A stretch of 64,000 nucleotides of DNA, taken from positions 29,319,032 through 29,383,031 of the forward strand of contig CM037777.1 in the NCBI GenBank assembly GCA_021229015.1, in the 5' to 3' direction. This DNA comes from Solen grandis (lineage: Eukaryota; Mollusca; Bivalvia; Adapedonta; Solenidae). A program made the translations under genes and the position numbers. The notes beneath the pieces were generated by a model that saw only the letters and a list, made by a program, of their open reading frames with translations, was not told where the DNA came from and searched no databases. Position 1 is the first letter of the stretch; each line of letters opens with the position of its first letter. Of this stretch, positions 47,946-58,210 are shown in pieces.

Positions 47946-48231
47946 TCATGGACAAGAGGGGGCCTCCGTGGCTGAGAGGGTAAAGTCGCTGACTTTAACA
48001 CTCACTCAGCCCCTCACCGCGTGGGTTCGAACCCCGGCAGAGTCATTCAGATTTTCATGTGAGGAAGCCTTCCGGCTGGCTTGCGGTAGATCGGTGGTTC
48101 TACCCGGATGCCTCCGTGCATTCGGGGTCTTCCTCCACCTGTAATTAGCTGGACGTTGCTATATGACTGAAATACTGTCGAAGCGACGGTAAACTCAAAT
48201 AGTTAAGTCAAGTCATAGTCAAGTCATGGAC
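47946..48231 (+). mobile_element. Full-length SINE-B with 8-bp target duplication
   Basis: TCATGGAC occurs at 47946-47953 and 48224-48231. Between them is a complete SINE-B: head 'gggggcctccgtggctgag', B box 'gggttcgaacccc', body as at 23919, and a tail of 'agtcaagtcatagtcaagtc'. The intact duplication indicates a fairly recent insertion. Confidence 0.92.
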
Positions 48232-48340
48232 TAGTGTGTTTTGTATGTAGCCTCACTCAAATAAGTATGACTTTTCATAGCGACGATACATAAGTAGTAT
48301 GTAATATGTTGTATCTCTTATTGCTACTTTGCAAACCCAA

Positions 48341-48367
48341 AATTATTATTATTATTATTATTATTAT
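48341..48367. repeat. (ATT)n microsatellite
   Basis: About nine uninterrupted ATT units. Confidence 0.95.
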
Positions 48368-48596
48368 TTTACTTTTTTTCTAAACAGTCTCAAAATACTT
48401 TTATCATACAACCACTTTTTAAGGCACCAATCAAACTTTTAATAGGATTTAAACTAATAAATAAAGCTAAAAAAAGAAGAAATGGAACATGCATAATTTA
48501 GGTGTCTCCTTTTCAAATGAGTATGTAAAATAACTCAAAGAGAGAAATCAATTACAGCAACTAATTTGTTTTTTCACACTTACATTCACTTACATT

Positions 48597-48599
<3 letters not shown>

Positions 48600-48631
<32 letters not shown>
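48600..48631. repeat. Poly(T) run of 32
   Basis: Uninterrupted T tract. Confidence 0.97.
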
Positions 48632-48634
<3 letters not shown>

Positions 48635-49451
48635 TCACTTTGACAAATATTTTGTTATTAACATTGCCTGAAGACAGTGTTCACGTGTTCACTTTGTTGA
48701 AGCAAACGAAAGAATTCTTAAATCATTTTAAAGTGCTAAAACAGGAGCCAATATGCCTCTTTCTGGATTTCCTTGATGACTTAAATAACAATTTAGAAGG
48801 TTAACTAAACTAAACCGGTTTGTCAGAGTATTTTTAAGCTGAATCATTCATTGTTTGTGGCAAAATTTGCACAGTTGTTGCAAAAATGTGTATAATGGCA
48901 AAGCAGATTCTTTTGTTTAGTATCTCTTTGGAGGGAAGAATGATGCTAGTTCATAAACATGGCGCCAAGATTGTCCTCTTGATATATGTTTCTTTTCAAA
49001 AATCGCTGTTTAAAATTTATCTAATAAAACATTATAAGTTTCTCAGGATGACTCTTCGACATTGGCGTTGGTTTTTTCTAACCGGCTCCGGGGGCATTTT
49101 TTTCTTTGACACCTTTATTGTGGACATTGCAGGTCAGTTGCGACCAGGCATTTAATGTCCCCTTGTTATATACGCCTTTGGTATTTTGATGTTTCATTAA
49201 CTTGCGATGTGATCATAGGAACAAGCTGGCAGCTGACTGAAGCACTTAGTGACTACTTTTACAAGCTTCGTCGATATATAGACTTTTTTTTTATTTTCTT
49301 ACAACTTTCATAAATATATTCTAGCTCAGCTCATTTTTCAACCTACCAGTATTAAAAAATGCTAGTATTAATTTGCCTGTTTTTGTTGTTTTTTAACAAG
49401 ATAATTCATATACTTGTATCGTTTAAATGTATTCAATCTGCACTTTTTTTT
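48632..49451. other. Unannotated spacer
   Basis: AT-rich. An 89-codon frame at 48886-49155 has no recognisable domain and ordinary spacer composition. Confidence 0.45.
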
Positions 49452-50516
49452 AGCTCGACTATTCGAAGAATATGAGAGCTATTGTAGTCGGCGTCGGCGT
49501 TTGCGTTGCAGCTTTTGGTTAAAGTTTTGCATGCAAGTTACTATCAAATTATATCTCAATAACCATTTATGGTATTGACTTGAAAGTTTATAAATATGTT
49601 CAGGGGCATCCGATAACCAAGGTAAATAACTCTTGGCTGAATTTAATATGAATTATGGCCCCTTTTTAACTTAGGAATTTTGGTTAAAGTTTTGTATGCA
49701 ATAGAAAATTTGGTTAAAGTTTTGCGTGCGTGCAAGCTACTATCCAGTTTGTATCTCAATAACCATTCATGGTATTGATTTGAAAGTTTATGAATATGTT
49801 TAGGGGCATCAGACAACCAAGGTAGATAACTCTTGATAGAATATATTACAAATTATGGCCCCTTTTTAACTTAAAAATTTTGGTTAAAGTTTTGCATGCA
49901 AGATACTCTCATGCTTATATCTCAGTATCCCGGCATGCGATTGATTTTAAACATCTTTAATATGTTTAGGGGTATCATACTTTCATGGTAGATAACTCTT
50001 GATAGAATATGTAACAAATTATGGCCCCTTTTTTAACTTTTGTTTAAAGTTTTGCATGCAAGGTACTTTCATGCTTATATCTCAGAGTCCAGGCATGGGA
50101 TTGATTTGAAACATCTTTAATGTTAATATAAAGGAAGATAACACTTGATGGAATATATTAAAAATTATGGCCCCCTTTTTACTTAGAATTTTGGTTAAAT
50201 TTTTGCATTCAAGCTACTATCCAGCTTATATCTCAGAAATTGCTTGTGGAATTGACTAGAAAGTTAAGGAGTGTCTTCAGGGGCATCAGACAACCAAGGA
50301 GGATAACTTTTGGACTGAATTTTATGCAAATTATGGCCCTTTTCTTGCTTGGAGTTTTGGTTAAAGTTTTGCATGCACAGTGTTATTATGCTTATATCAT
50401 TTTTGACTATTATTATGTACAGGGTATGTGAAGGGCAAAATTGAAATAGATTTCATTTGATTTACCAACAATCATTTTGAATAGTCGAGCGTGCTGTCCT
50501 CTGACAGCTCTTGTTT
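49452..50516 (+). mobile_element. HINE-like element with GCTCGACTATTC termini
   Basis: 5' end AGCTCGACTATTC with hairpin ATTC-gaa-GAAT and then 'gtagtcggcgtcggcg'. The 3' end has GAATAGTCGAGC, perfectly complementary to the 5' GCTCGACTATTC over 12 bases, then hairpin GCTGTC-ctct-GACAGC, then TCTTGTTT. The interior is five degenerate core repeats keyed by 'ttatggcccc' at 49653, 49853, 50019, 50165 and 50331. The interior sequence is unrelated to the other HINEs; architecture and terminal octamer are shared. Confidence 0.85.
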
Positions 50517-50519
50517 GTT

Positions 50520-50520
<1 letters not shown>

Positions 50521-50553
<33 letters not shown>
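50521..50553. repeat. Poly(T) run of 33
   Basis: Lies four bases beyond the HINE 3' end. Confidence 0.97.
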
Positions 50554-50571
50554 CAGAGAACCAAGACTAGT

Positions 50572-50768
50572 TTAAGGTGATCCATCCATCATTAAATTAT
50601 CGTCCATCCAGTTGTCGTTGGCATTTTAATAATAAATGCAAGCTTCTATAGTCTTTGAGCAAAATAGCCTATAACTCTAAGAGAATGTATTCTTGCATCT
50701 GTACTGAAGTTTTTTTAAGCATTTGAAGGACCATGATTATAATTTAATGATGGATGGATGACCTTGAC
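50572..50768. mobile_element. TTAA MITE (GGTAATCCATCC family), copy 2
   Basis: TTAAGGTGATCCATCC at the left; GGATGGATGACCTTGA at the right (TTAA decayed). Shared interior 'caaaatagcctataactct' and 'ttgaaggaccatgattata'. Confidence 0.78.
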
Positions 50769-50857
50769 ACTGTTCGAGCCACGGTCTCTGATACAAATCT
50801 CGGTACACTCCCTGAGATATGAAATTTCGATACTATATGCATGTCTTATATGGAGTT

Positions 50858-51525
50858 TTTTTTATCATTAACTTTTTTTTTCTTTTTCAAAATTCATATA
50901 TTTTATTCAGTAACGTAATCATATACATGTTTCTTGTTACATGATCCAGTGTAATATATTTTAACAAACATGACATGATTTGCAATAGCTATTTACAAGA
51001 GAGGGAGAGAGAGAGAGGTGTTTAACAAAAATAAATTACAGAGTATATTGATACAAGAAAACTATGTGAGGATGAGCTGTGCGCCACACAGAGCACAATA
51101 CATTCACAAGAGTTTGATCACAGAACAAAACGGAAATTAAATATAGCATATATAATACGAATAATATAACAGTAGTCAGTCATATAATAGTATACAATAT
51201 ACAAGGAATGAGAACGAAATAACGAGTATAAAGTTTATTACTATATCATAGAATTGTCTTTTCAAATATAATTTCCGGTTATCACAATACGCATTATAAA
51301 CACAAACAAAATGGAACTCATCCTCAAAATATCACCAGTTTTACAAACCGTACAATATCTTTGGCTATATTCTGTTCTGTTAACACCATATCCGCCAGAT
51401 GCAATTTGAAGGTCTTAATTTTGACAGAGCAATTCTATCATTTCTTGGTAAATTATCCAGATAATGTTCAAATTCGAAACTTGTTTTTATCTGTTTATAT
51501 AAACGCAATGAATTACCGTTTAACG
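50858..51525 (-). pseudogene. LINE ORF2 C-terminal remnant with 3' UTR
   Basis: On the minus strand, a frame upstream of a single frameshift (near 51325) reads SLRLYKQIKTSFEFEHYLDN, then LPRNDRIALSKLRL, then YCTVCKTGDI. After a one-base shift it continues EDEFHFVCVY..YCDNRKLYLK. The C-x2-C ... H ... pattern and the EDEFHF block are typical of the C-terminal region after the reverse transcriptase in jockey/CR1-type LINE ORF2 proteins of marine invertebrates (family knowledge). The frame stops at 51176. The remaining 300 bases look like a 3' UTR with AATAAA (50902-50907 on this strand) and an A-rich tail at 50858-50890. The polymerase and endonuclease are absent, so this is a 5'-truncated dead copy. 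Confidence 0.72.
51000..51022. repeat. GA-rich microsatellite
   Basis: GAGAGGGAGAGAGAGAGAG-type run inside the LINE 3' UTR. Confidence 0.85.
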
Positions 51526-51687
51526 CTTAAGTAATTAACGTTTGAAAACTACTTAAAAAGCGTTGTCAACATTACGGAATTCGAAAAAAAAATATTTAAA
51601 AGCATTTCATTAAAATTAAACTAACAAATAGCAGTTCCCGGCATCAATAAGATTTTTGTTTTCGTTTCCACAAAATGGTTTCAAATT

Positions 51688-51767
51688 TCGGCACTTTTCC
51701 CCTGTCAACAGTAATTTTCTATAAATGTCGGCACTTTTCCCCTGTCAACAGTAATTTTCTATAAAAA
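51688..51767 (+). repeat. 40-bp tandem duplication
   Basis: 'tcggcacttttcccctgtca' through 'ttttctataaa' is present twice back to back (51688 and 51728) with almost no divergence. Confidence 0.92.
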
Positions 51768-52265
51768 GTGTAATATTAATATGTTTCCAATAAAATTTGC
51801 AGCGCTCGATTTTATTGCAGTGTTGCAGGCAAATCTTCCATATTGCCCTGTTGCTTGTCTCAAGAAAAGTACAAAATTAATGTGTCCTTCAGTCTGTTAT
51901 TTCTCTCCAATATCATTTTGATTGTCGTTACGATAATAGCAATTTCTCAAGAGAAGGCATAAATCTATTTATTATTTTCTTAGTTTAAAAGCCACTGATC
52001 CAAAATTATTATCGCATTTATTTTTTAGTTTGTACAGCAAATTGATATAGATATTTTCGTCAGGATGGTGTCTGTTTTATTTTCCTGATACATTTTTGGT
52101 TTCTGTTTCACTCTCCTGTTACATTCTTACAGGAGAGTATTTCTTAATTTATTATGCCGGTCTTTTTGATCTGCAAAGAAATCTAAAGATCACTCCCACC
52201 TCATTGCCGAGAATATGCCATCTGACTTACGTGGATTGACAAATCTTTTTCCCCCATTTTTTCAT
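51768..52265. other. Unannotated spacer
   Basis: AT-rich, no recognised gene or element. Confidence 0.5.
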
Positions 52266-52450
52266 CAGACCTATACGAGGTAACAAACCCGACTGCAGAT
52301 CCGAAGGTTATAGTTTCAAAGCCCGTTTAGGGCAAGGATTTATCATGACCTCCCAGACGCTAAGTACTGGTCCAACCCAATCCAGTAACTGTCGAGAAGG
52401 ATTACTTAGTATAAGTTGTAATAATTTGTCTTATATTCGACGTAAAATAA
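52266..52450 (+). mobile_element. SINE-C, diverged
   Basis: 'gaggtaacaaacccgactgc' (head), 'acgctaagtactggtccaac', 'gtcgagaaggattacttag', then tail 'tataagttgtaataatttg' and 'gacgtaaaataataag'. B box decayed to 'agtttcaaagcc'. Confidence 0.72.
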
Positions 52451-53246
52451 TAAGTGTAAGAATTGACAGATTGTTTTACTTATACTGCTCAAAGTTTGCT
52501 AAGTACCAACAGTATACTCAGCAAAAGGAAACTTTTCAATCTTTTTACTTGTTGAAAGTATTATTTTTGTACTAAAATGTTATTTAAAGGTAATTATCTT
52601 TAATAGAGCATTTATTACAGCATGTTTTGGGTGTGGGATTGTTGTGAAATTTCACGGAATATGGACAAATATAAAAGTTCTGGCCATGTTAATTTTACAG
52701 TGACACATATGTAGTGCTTAGCAAATTTTGAGTAGTATAATTATATTGAGGAGACTTAAGTCTAGCGGAACCTCGTAGACGAGCATTGAACTCGAAATCG
52801 AGTCCAGTGTTTTCCCTTAACCTTAAATGAAAATCAATGTAAATAATTCAGTTTGCTTGTACTTTTGTAATTAACCCTGGAGTTGAATTGCACCAGAAAT
52901 TTATCAATAGCAATTTGTTACAAGCAATTTAATGTTACCGCGATACGATATACAAGGCATCGGACAAATGAAATGACGACATATCGGGAGTTATCGCGAT
53001 CAAAGAAGGTCGCTTCTTACCGATACTTGTCATCGAAATAGAGGAAACTATTAAATAATTGACTTAAGTTTTTGTATTTGAAATAGTAATGTTGTAAGGA
53101 ACCAAGTTAAGGTGCTTTGTTTATAACAAGTAAGAGTAAAAAAAAAGTCTATTTCTTTGAACGAAAAGCCATTCAATGGTATTGCATGCCATAGCCTATC
53201 TGATACTACAAACCATTTGTCTATATACGATTAGATCTATAACATT
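52451..53246. other. Unannotated spacer
   Basis: AT-rich, no recognised gene or element. Confidence 0.5.
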
Positions 53247-53488
53247 TTAACCCTTTCCCTCATAGAGGACACCATGAAAAGACCTATGCGAACAGCATAA
53301 AACCAGATCAGCCTGCGAGTAACTCGCAGGCTGATCAGGTTTTATGCTGTTCGCTGCTCCTCAATGGTCTGGAAATGAGAATTTTGTAATTAAATTTGGT
53401 AAGGTTTAACTGTGGTTTTCTGCAGATCAGGCTTTATGTGGTACCTATTGAGTGCGTTAGAATGAGTCTTTATGAGGGAAAGATTTAA
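53247..53488 (-). mobile_element. 242-bp TTAA MITE with 67-nt central palindrome, copy 2
   Basis: TTAACCCTTTCCCTCATA at the left, TATGAGGGAAAGATTTAA at the right. The palindrome is at 53288-53354. Relative to 37935 the element is reverse-complemented, and the single arm mismatch (ACCAGATC against ACCTGATC) is preserved. Confidence 0.9.
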
Positions 53489-53639
53489 TATAAATTATAC
53501 AGGTATTGTTTTTAAAAAAGAGATCGTGTATACCTGGGAGATTATGTAATAAGCCTACTTCTGTTAATGGCGTACTTAGTATAAAGATAATGCCATGGCG
53601 TGGGCGCTGGAACCAGATGTGCATTGCGTATATAGCAGA

Positions 53640-53770
53640 AAATATCGTGTCTTCCCGCAAAGACTGTCCTTCATTCGTTCTAATGTGATTGATGCTAGGA
53701 AATGCAACATTTTTTCCGAAAACATCGGAAATGTGAATGAGAAACAAACATGCAATAATGCACAGGAGCG
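53640..53770. repeat. Possible third copy of the dispersed repeat
   Basis: 'gtgattgatgctaggaaatgc' resembles 'atgattgatgccgggaaatgc' at 46723; the match fades after about 40 bases. Confidence 0.3.
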
Positions 53771-53892
53771 TAAAATGAATTGCTAATGTCCACAAATAAA
53801 CATTTAAATGATTTTAAAACTATAAATTATGAAATTTATTCTGCATTTTAATATATTAACCTAAGATAACTGAAATCAAAACAGAAATAAAT

Positions 53893-54118
53893 ATATACAG
53901 TAAAACCTGTCTTAAGAGGTCAGTCAGAGGAACAATAGAAACTGGCCGCTAAACGAAGGTTAAATATAACAAAATGCAAGAGTTTGGTAATAGTTAAACT
54001 GGCCGCTAAACGAAGGTTAAATATAACAAAATGCAAGAGTTTGGTAATAGTTTAACTGACCGCTAAATTCAGGTTGACCGCATAATGCGGGTGGCCGCTA
54101 ATACAGGTTCAGCTGAAT
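53893..54118 (+). mobile_element. pogo/Tigger-like MITE with internal duplication
   Basis: Starts at a TA with CAGTAAAACCTGTCTTAAG and ends 'ggccgctaatacaggttcag'. A 57-bp segment beginning 'ggccgctaaacgaaggtta' is duplicated in tandem (53944 and 54001). Complete left terminus for the family seen at 16890, 37215 and 37716. Confidence 0.78.
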
Positions 54119-55267
54119 AAAATAAAAAGGGTGCACATATCAGAGTAGTAATATGACGTGAAGAGGTTTACGGCTTCCATTTGTACGTATTACTTATAGT
54201 TCTCTTTTTAAAGCAGCTCGTTTATAGATGGTCATTAACAAGGGATTCGATTTTTAATTATATGTGTGTAGTAAATCTATCAATACCAATCTAAAGACGC
54301 ATGGTCACCCATTGCAACCAACCGTGATTGTAAAAAAAAAATGGGGGGTTTCCCATCACAGTCAATACCGTCACTGACGGTATTGAAACTATGTTAGAAT
54401 TATAAAACCTATATTTAGAATTTTTTATCTTCATTTGCCGTCACTTGGTTGATCAACATGCACTAACTTCATAGGCTGACCTTACGAAATCCCTACCCAA
54501 AACTGGTGAAGACGCAATGTTGCGGAACTTGTCACGTGGTACCGCAAGCACTTGCTTCGAGGAATCTGCATTCTATATTTGACCGAATTCGTCCTAGTTG
54601 CGTTTACGAAAGTGGCGTTTTCCCGTGTAATGTGACCTACATTGTTAGGACACAAAGACTTCGCCAATATCAACGAGGGAAAGTAGGAAATTATCTTAAT
54701 TTTAATCGATCATTTGTGAACGAGCTGCTTTAAATGGAACTTAACCCAAATGAGGCGAAATTGGAGGTGACTAATGTTTCTACTACAAACTACCTCTAGT
54801 CATTTAGTCGCTTTCCTCAAAACAGCTGGCTTTGTCCTTCAAACTTTTTGAAAATATCTTCTAGTGCCGCTTCGCTGTCACTTTTTTTTCTTCAAAATAG
54901 GCCATGCATGCTTGCGTGACACAATTTGTCGGATGGCATGTCAGTAAAGTTTATCATCTTGTGTTTAATGGTGACAAGGGACCAACTACGTCCTCAACCT
55001 TTTCCCTCACAAGCTTGATGGTCTTTTGTTCCAAGTGTTAAATGCCAAGTATTTCAGAGGCAAAAATACAAACAATAAAAACATAAAAAAAAACAAAAAC
55101 AAAAAACAAAAAAAAAAACACGTTTTAATCGGTTCAGGTGGGGATAATGACCATTCTATAGAGCATAATTCATTGCAATCACCTGATGTTTGCACTTATT
55201 GGAGAAAATGATCAAATTTTAATGTTTGTGTCTCCATAAACGAGACATATGGCAAGTGAATGTGTGT
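54119..55267. other. Unannotated spacer
   Basis: A short perfect inverted pair 'caataccgtca' / 'tgacggtattg' occurs at 54364-54386. Frames open near 54482-54733 on both strands lack family resemblance. Confidence 0.45.
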
Positions 55268-55440
55268 GTAGGGTTTGAGCCCTGTGGTCAAGTGGTAACA
55301 TATCCGACTGCGGACCCGGGGATCGATGGTTCGAATCCCTATGGGGTAAATATCTTTCACGACGCTCCCAGGCGCCAAGTACTGGTCCAACGCATGTACC
55401 GTCGAGAGGGGCTAGTATAGAATGTAAAAACATTTTTTCC
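55268..55440 (+). mobile_element. SINE-C, full-length head
   Basis: A box 'tgtggtcaagtgg' and B box 'ggttcgaatcc' (about 55330) in a clear tRNA-like head; core 'ctcccaggcgccaagtactg' and 'gtcgagaggggctagtatag'. Ends in an A-rich tract. Confidence 0.85.
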
Positions 55441-55636
55441 AAAGGACGTGAAAAAAAAAATTTAAACTAACGTGCGTGTATGTATAACATAAAAGTGTAA
55501 TACGTTAAAAAGGAGTTAACAGTATTTGTGATGGAAGTTAATTAATGCGATTAAAGAATTTTCTTATATTACCTGATAAATGTATTAGTATTTACAAATA
55601 AAGGCACACGTAGGTTATAAAACAGCAGCCTCCAGG

Positions 55637-55785
55637 TTAAGTCCCTGTAATGGTTCCGCTATATTTCGGACCTCATGGCCTTTCACGGAGGTAACCAAGG
55701 TTTCCTAATGTTTCATTAGGGTACCTTGGTTATCTTGGTAGAGGTTAAGTGGTCCAAAAAGTAGCGGAACCATTACAGGGACTAG
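55637..55785. mobile_element. TTAA MITE (AGTCCCTGTAATGG family), best-preserved copy
   Basis: TTAA then GTCCCTGTAATGGTTCCGCT; the right end AGCGGAACCATTACAGGGAC is a perfect 20-base inverted match. A second, internally deleted copy follows in opposite orientation at 55800-55876. Confidence 0.9.
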
Positions 55786-55799
55786 CAAGAAAAAAAAAG

Positions 55800-55876
55800 A
55801 TATACTTATGAAACATTAGGATAGTCCCGTGAAAGGCCATGAGGTCCGAAATGTAGCGAAACCATTACAGGGATTT
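55800..55876. mobile_element. Deleted MITE copy next to the full one
   Basis: 'gaaacattaggatag' joins directly to 'tcccgtgaaaggccatgagg' and 'tagcgaaaccattacaggga', so one side and part of the middle are missing. Confidence 0.75.
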
Positions 55877-56324
55877 TATACACACAAATGGTTTTTTCTC
55901 TTGTCTGTCTAACCAGGCCGTCAATATAAAAACCACTCGTGATATCGACTAAATCTGTAAAAGAAATATTCAATGAGGACAAAGTCTAGACTTGATACAA
56001 ACTGTATACAGATTCGATTTTAAACACGATTGAGGTCTACAAATCTCCATTACATCTGAACCCCGTCTGTTTTTATGCCTCATTTTGAATCACATTGCGT
56101 GTAACAACGATTACGAATGCCACTCAACAATTGATTGAATCGATTTACGATTCTATTAACTCACCTTCCCGAGACGAAGAAATCATCTTGTAAGTTTAAG
56201 AGACGGCTGTTTTCCTTTGATCACTGTTGGAAGAAAACCTATACTTAATTGATACACGCACATAATAGAATTAGTGCCCCGGCTTAGATGTAGTAGAAAC
56301 ACATTTCCTTTACGTTATCGTGGG

Positions 56325-56620
56325 TTTATCTTTACGCTATCCGATAATATGTTTGAGCAGGTTTTATTTACGCTATTTAAGATTGTATAATGGTTATCCG
56401 GGTTTTAAATTTACACCATCTGGATTTATATTTACGCTATCCGGCTTTATATTTTACGCTTTCCGGTAACATATTCATGTCACCTGGGTTTGAATTTACG
56501 CTATCCGGGTTGTATATTTAAACCATCTGGGTTTTTACTCGCAATTACGCTTTCCTGGTTTAGATGTATATCTACGCTTTCTGGAATTATATATACGTTA
56601 TTTGGGTTTATATTTATAGT
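56325..56620 (+). repeat. Degenerate 20-25 bp repeat (TTTACGCTATCCGG)
   Basis: 'tttacgctatccg' or near variants occur at about 56331, 56366, 56430, 56455, 56497, 56545, 56570 and 56594, usually preceded by 'gggtttatat'. Spacing is irregular. Confidence 0.7.
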
Positions 56621-56623
56621 TGA

Positions 56624-56663
56624 AAGAGAGACAGAGAGATAGAGAAAGATAGAGAGAGAGAGA
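56624..56663. repeat. GA-rich microsatellite
   Basis: AGAGAGACAGAGAGATAGAG-type imperfect run. Confidence 0.9.
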
Positions 56664-56851
56664 GATTGACAGTTCAACCAAATATTTTATTATTATTATT
56701 ACTTCCAGAAACGTTAGAAGACGAACCGTATCAAATAATGAATGAACTGTACTACAATACCCCCTTTCATTTCAATACAGACCCGTGTTACTTTGAATAT
56801 AACATTTTTTTACAATACAAAGTTATACAATATTCAGATATCGCAAGACCT

Positions 56852-56994
56852 GGCCCCTTGTTCTCGAAAATAAATTGGTACTTCAGTGTGATTTTCATAC
56901 TTAAACTCTGCCCATTAGGTTCAATAGGGATTTGAGTATGATACTCATAATTGAGCCTGAGATTGTACTTAAGTATTTTCGAGAACACGGGGCC
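56852..56994. mobile_element. 143-bp MITE (GGCCCCGTGTTCTCG family), copy 2
   Basis: GGCCCCTTGTTCTCGAAAA and TTTTCGAGAACACGGGGCC are inverted ends; the interior has 'gattttcatacttaaact' and 'gggatttgagtatgatactc'. Inverted relative to 41665. Confidence 0.87.
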
Positions 56995-57144
56995 TGATAA
57001 TTAGTCCTGAAAAGTTCTATGATAACCTGTAAATCCAGCGACACAGTTGAAGTCGGCGGATCGAAGCTTCCAAGTAGGTCTGCGTTATTTATCTCTTATA
57101 GTGTCACAGTTAAGACTAAATTATGGGTCGCCACAGGGAACCTT

Positions 57145-57235
57145 GTAGAAGCCATGGTCTAGTGGGTGTAATAGACTTTTAGGACCTTTCCAGACGTAAA
57201 ACACAGGTCCTCCCCGGGATCTGTCGAGACAGATT
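57145..57235 (+). mobile_element. SINE-C fragment
   Basis: 'agccatggtctagtgggtgt', 'acctttccagacgtaaaacac' and 'ggatctgtcgagac' follow SINE-C order; diverged and lacking the B box. Confidence 0.5.
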
Positions 57236-58007
57236 AGAGAAAGATGTTTAATTGTGTTAGCAACATGGAAATGAGTTCTCGTAAAAGCTAAACGGACTAT
57301 ACGACTTATGACCCTACGCTCTCGGAAGTATCACGAGATTTTAACGGTACCTTATGCGATGGCGCGGTGCAAAGTCGTGATTGGGAAGCCGCAGTTAATG
57401 GCCGCAGTTAATGGCCGTATTAAAGGCCCATTATTTTTCCAAAAGTAGTGTAAATAATTCGGACAAAAGAGCAAACTGTGTGCTACAGATTTGTTAAGAG
57501 TCAATTTTCTGACGTTTTGCAAAGACCTTCCGTATGCCTCCGTTAACGAATCACGAGTGCTGAAACTGATGACGTAGCAGAGAAACAAATTGTGATTCGG
57601 CTACGGTTTTCAAATTCAAATTACTTCCGTTTACTGACCGTCTTCGGGAATACACGTTAATGCTAAATGTAAACAATAAGAGTATTTTGACATCCATCCA
57701 AAATACTAAATTGCGTAATTTGATGAGCATTTTCAGTGAGTTTAACTGTTATTTTACAGGAGATATTGGTGCATTATGTCCCATTTGTGTTCGTCTACAG
57801 TATGTCAAAATTATTTTATATCCTCTTTTTCATGAAAATTGTATCATTATCAAATATATAATTAATTAATTAATAATAATTAATATATCGTTATGGAAAG
57901 GTTAGCAAATCTTACATACTTTTTATATAAGGTATCAACAGGCATGTATTTGCTTGAGCTTAGGTATAAAACAAAGGAAGTGCTTACCTTTTTATCAAAT
58001 CTGTAAA
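57236..58007. other. Unannotated spacer
   Basis: AT-rich, no recognised gene or element. Confidence 0.5.
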
Positions 58008-58210
58008 CCGCACTGTCCAGTGGTTAGACACGCGCTTTGGGACGGTTAAGTCCGGGTTCGAGTCCTGCCAGAGACATTGTTATTTTTTTTCCTTTAGCAA
58101 GAAATGTATCTCGCATTATTTTATTTCACCCAAGTGTAAATGGGTACCTAAGAGGGCGGTATAGTTACCTGGCACCATAGTGTGGGCTGTCATAAGCGGA
58201 GTAAAAAGTT
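58008..58210 (+). mobile_element. tRNA-derived SINE, separate family
   Basis: Head 'cactgtccagtggttagaca' with B box 'gggttcgagtcc' (about 58052), then 'gccagagaca', and a body with 'aaatgggtacctaagaggg' and 'gggctgtcataagcgga'. Unlike SINE-A, -B or -C. One copy in the window. Confidence 0.7.

Noticed and set aside
48886..49155. 89-codon frame beginning MCIMAKQILLF
   Set aside because: Spacer-like base composition, no domain, no repeat family and no supporting gene context.
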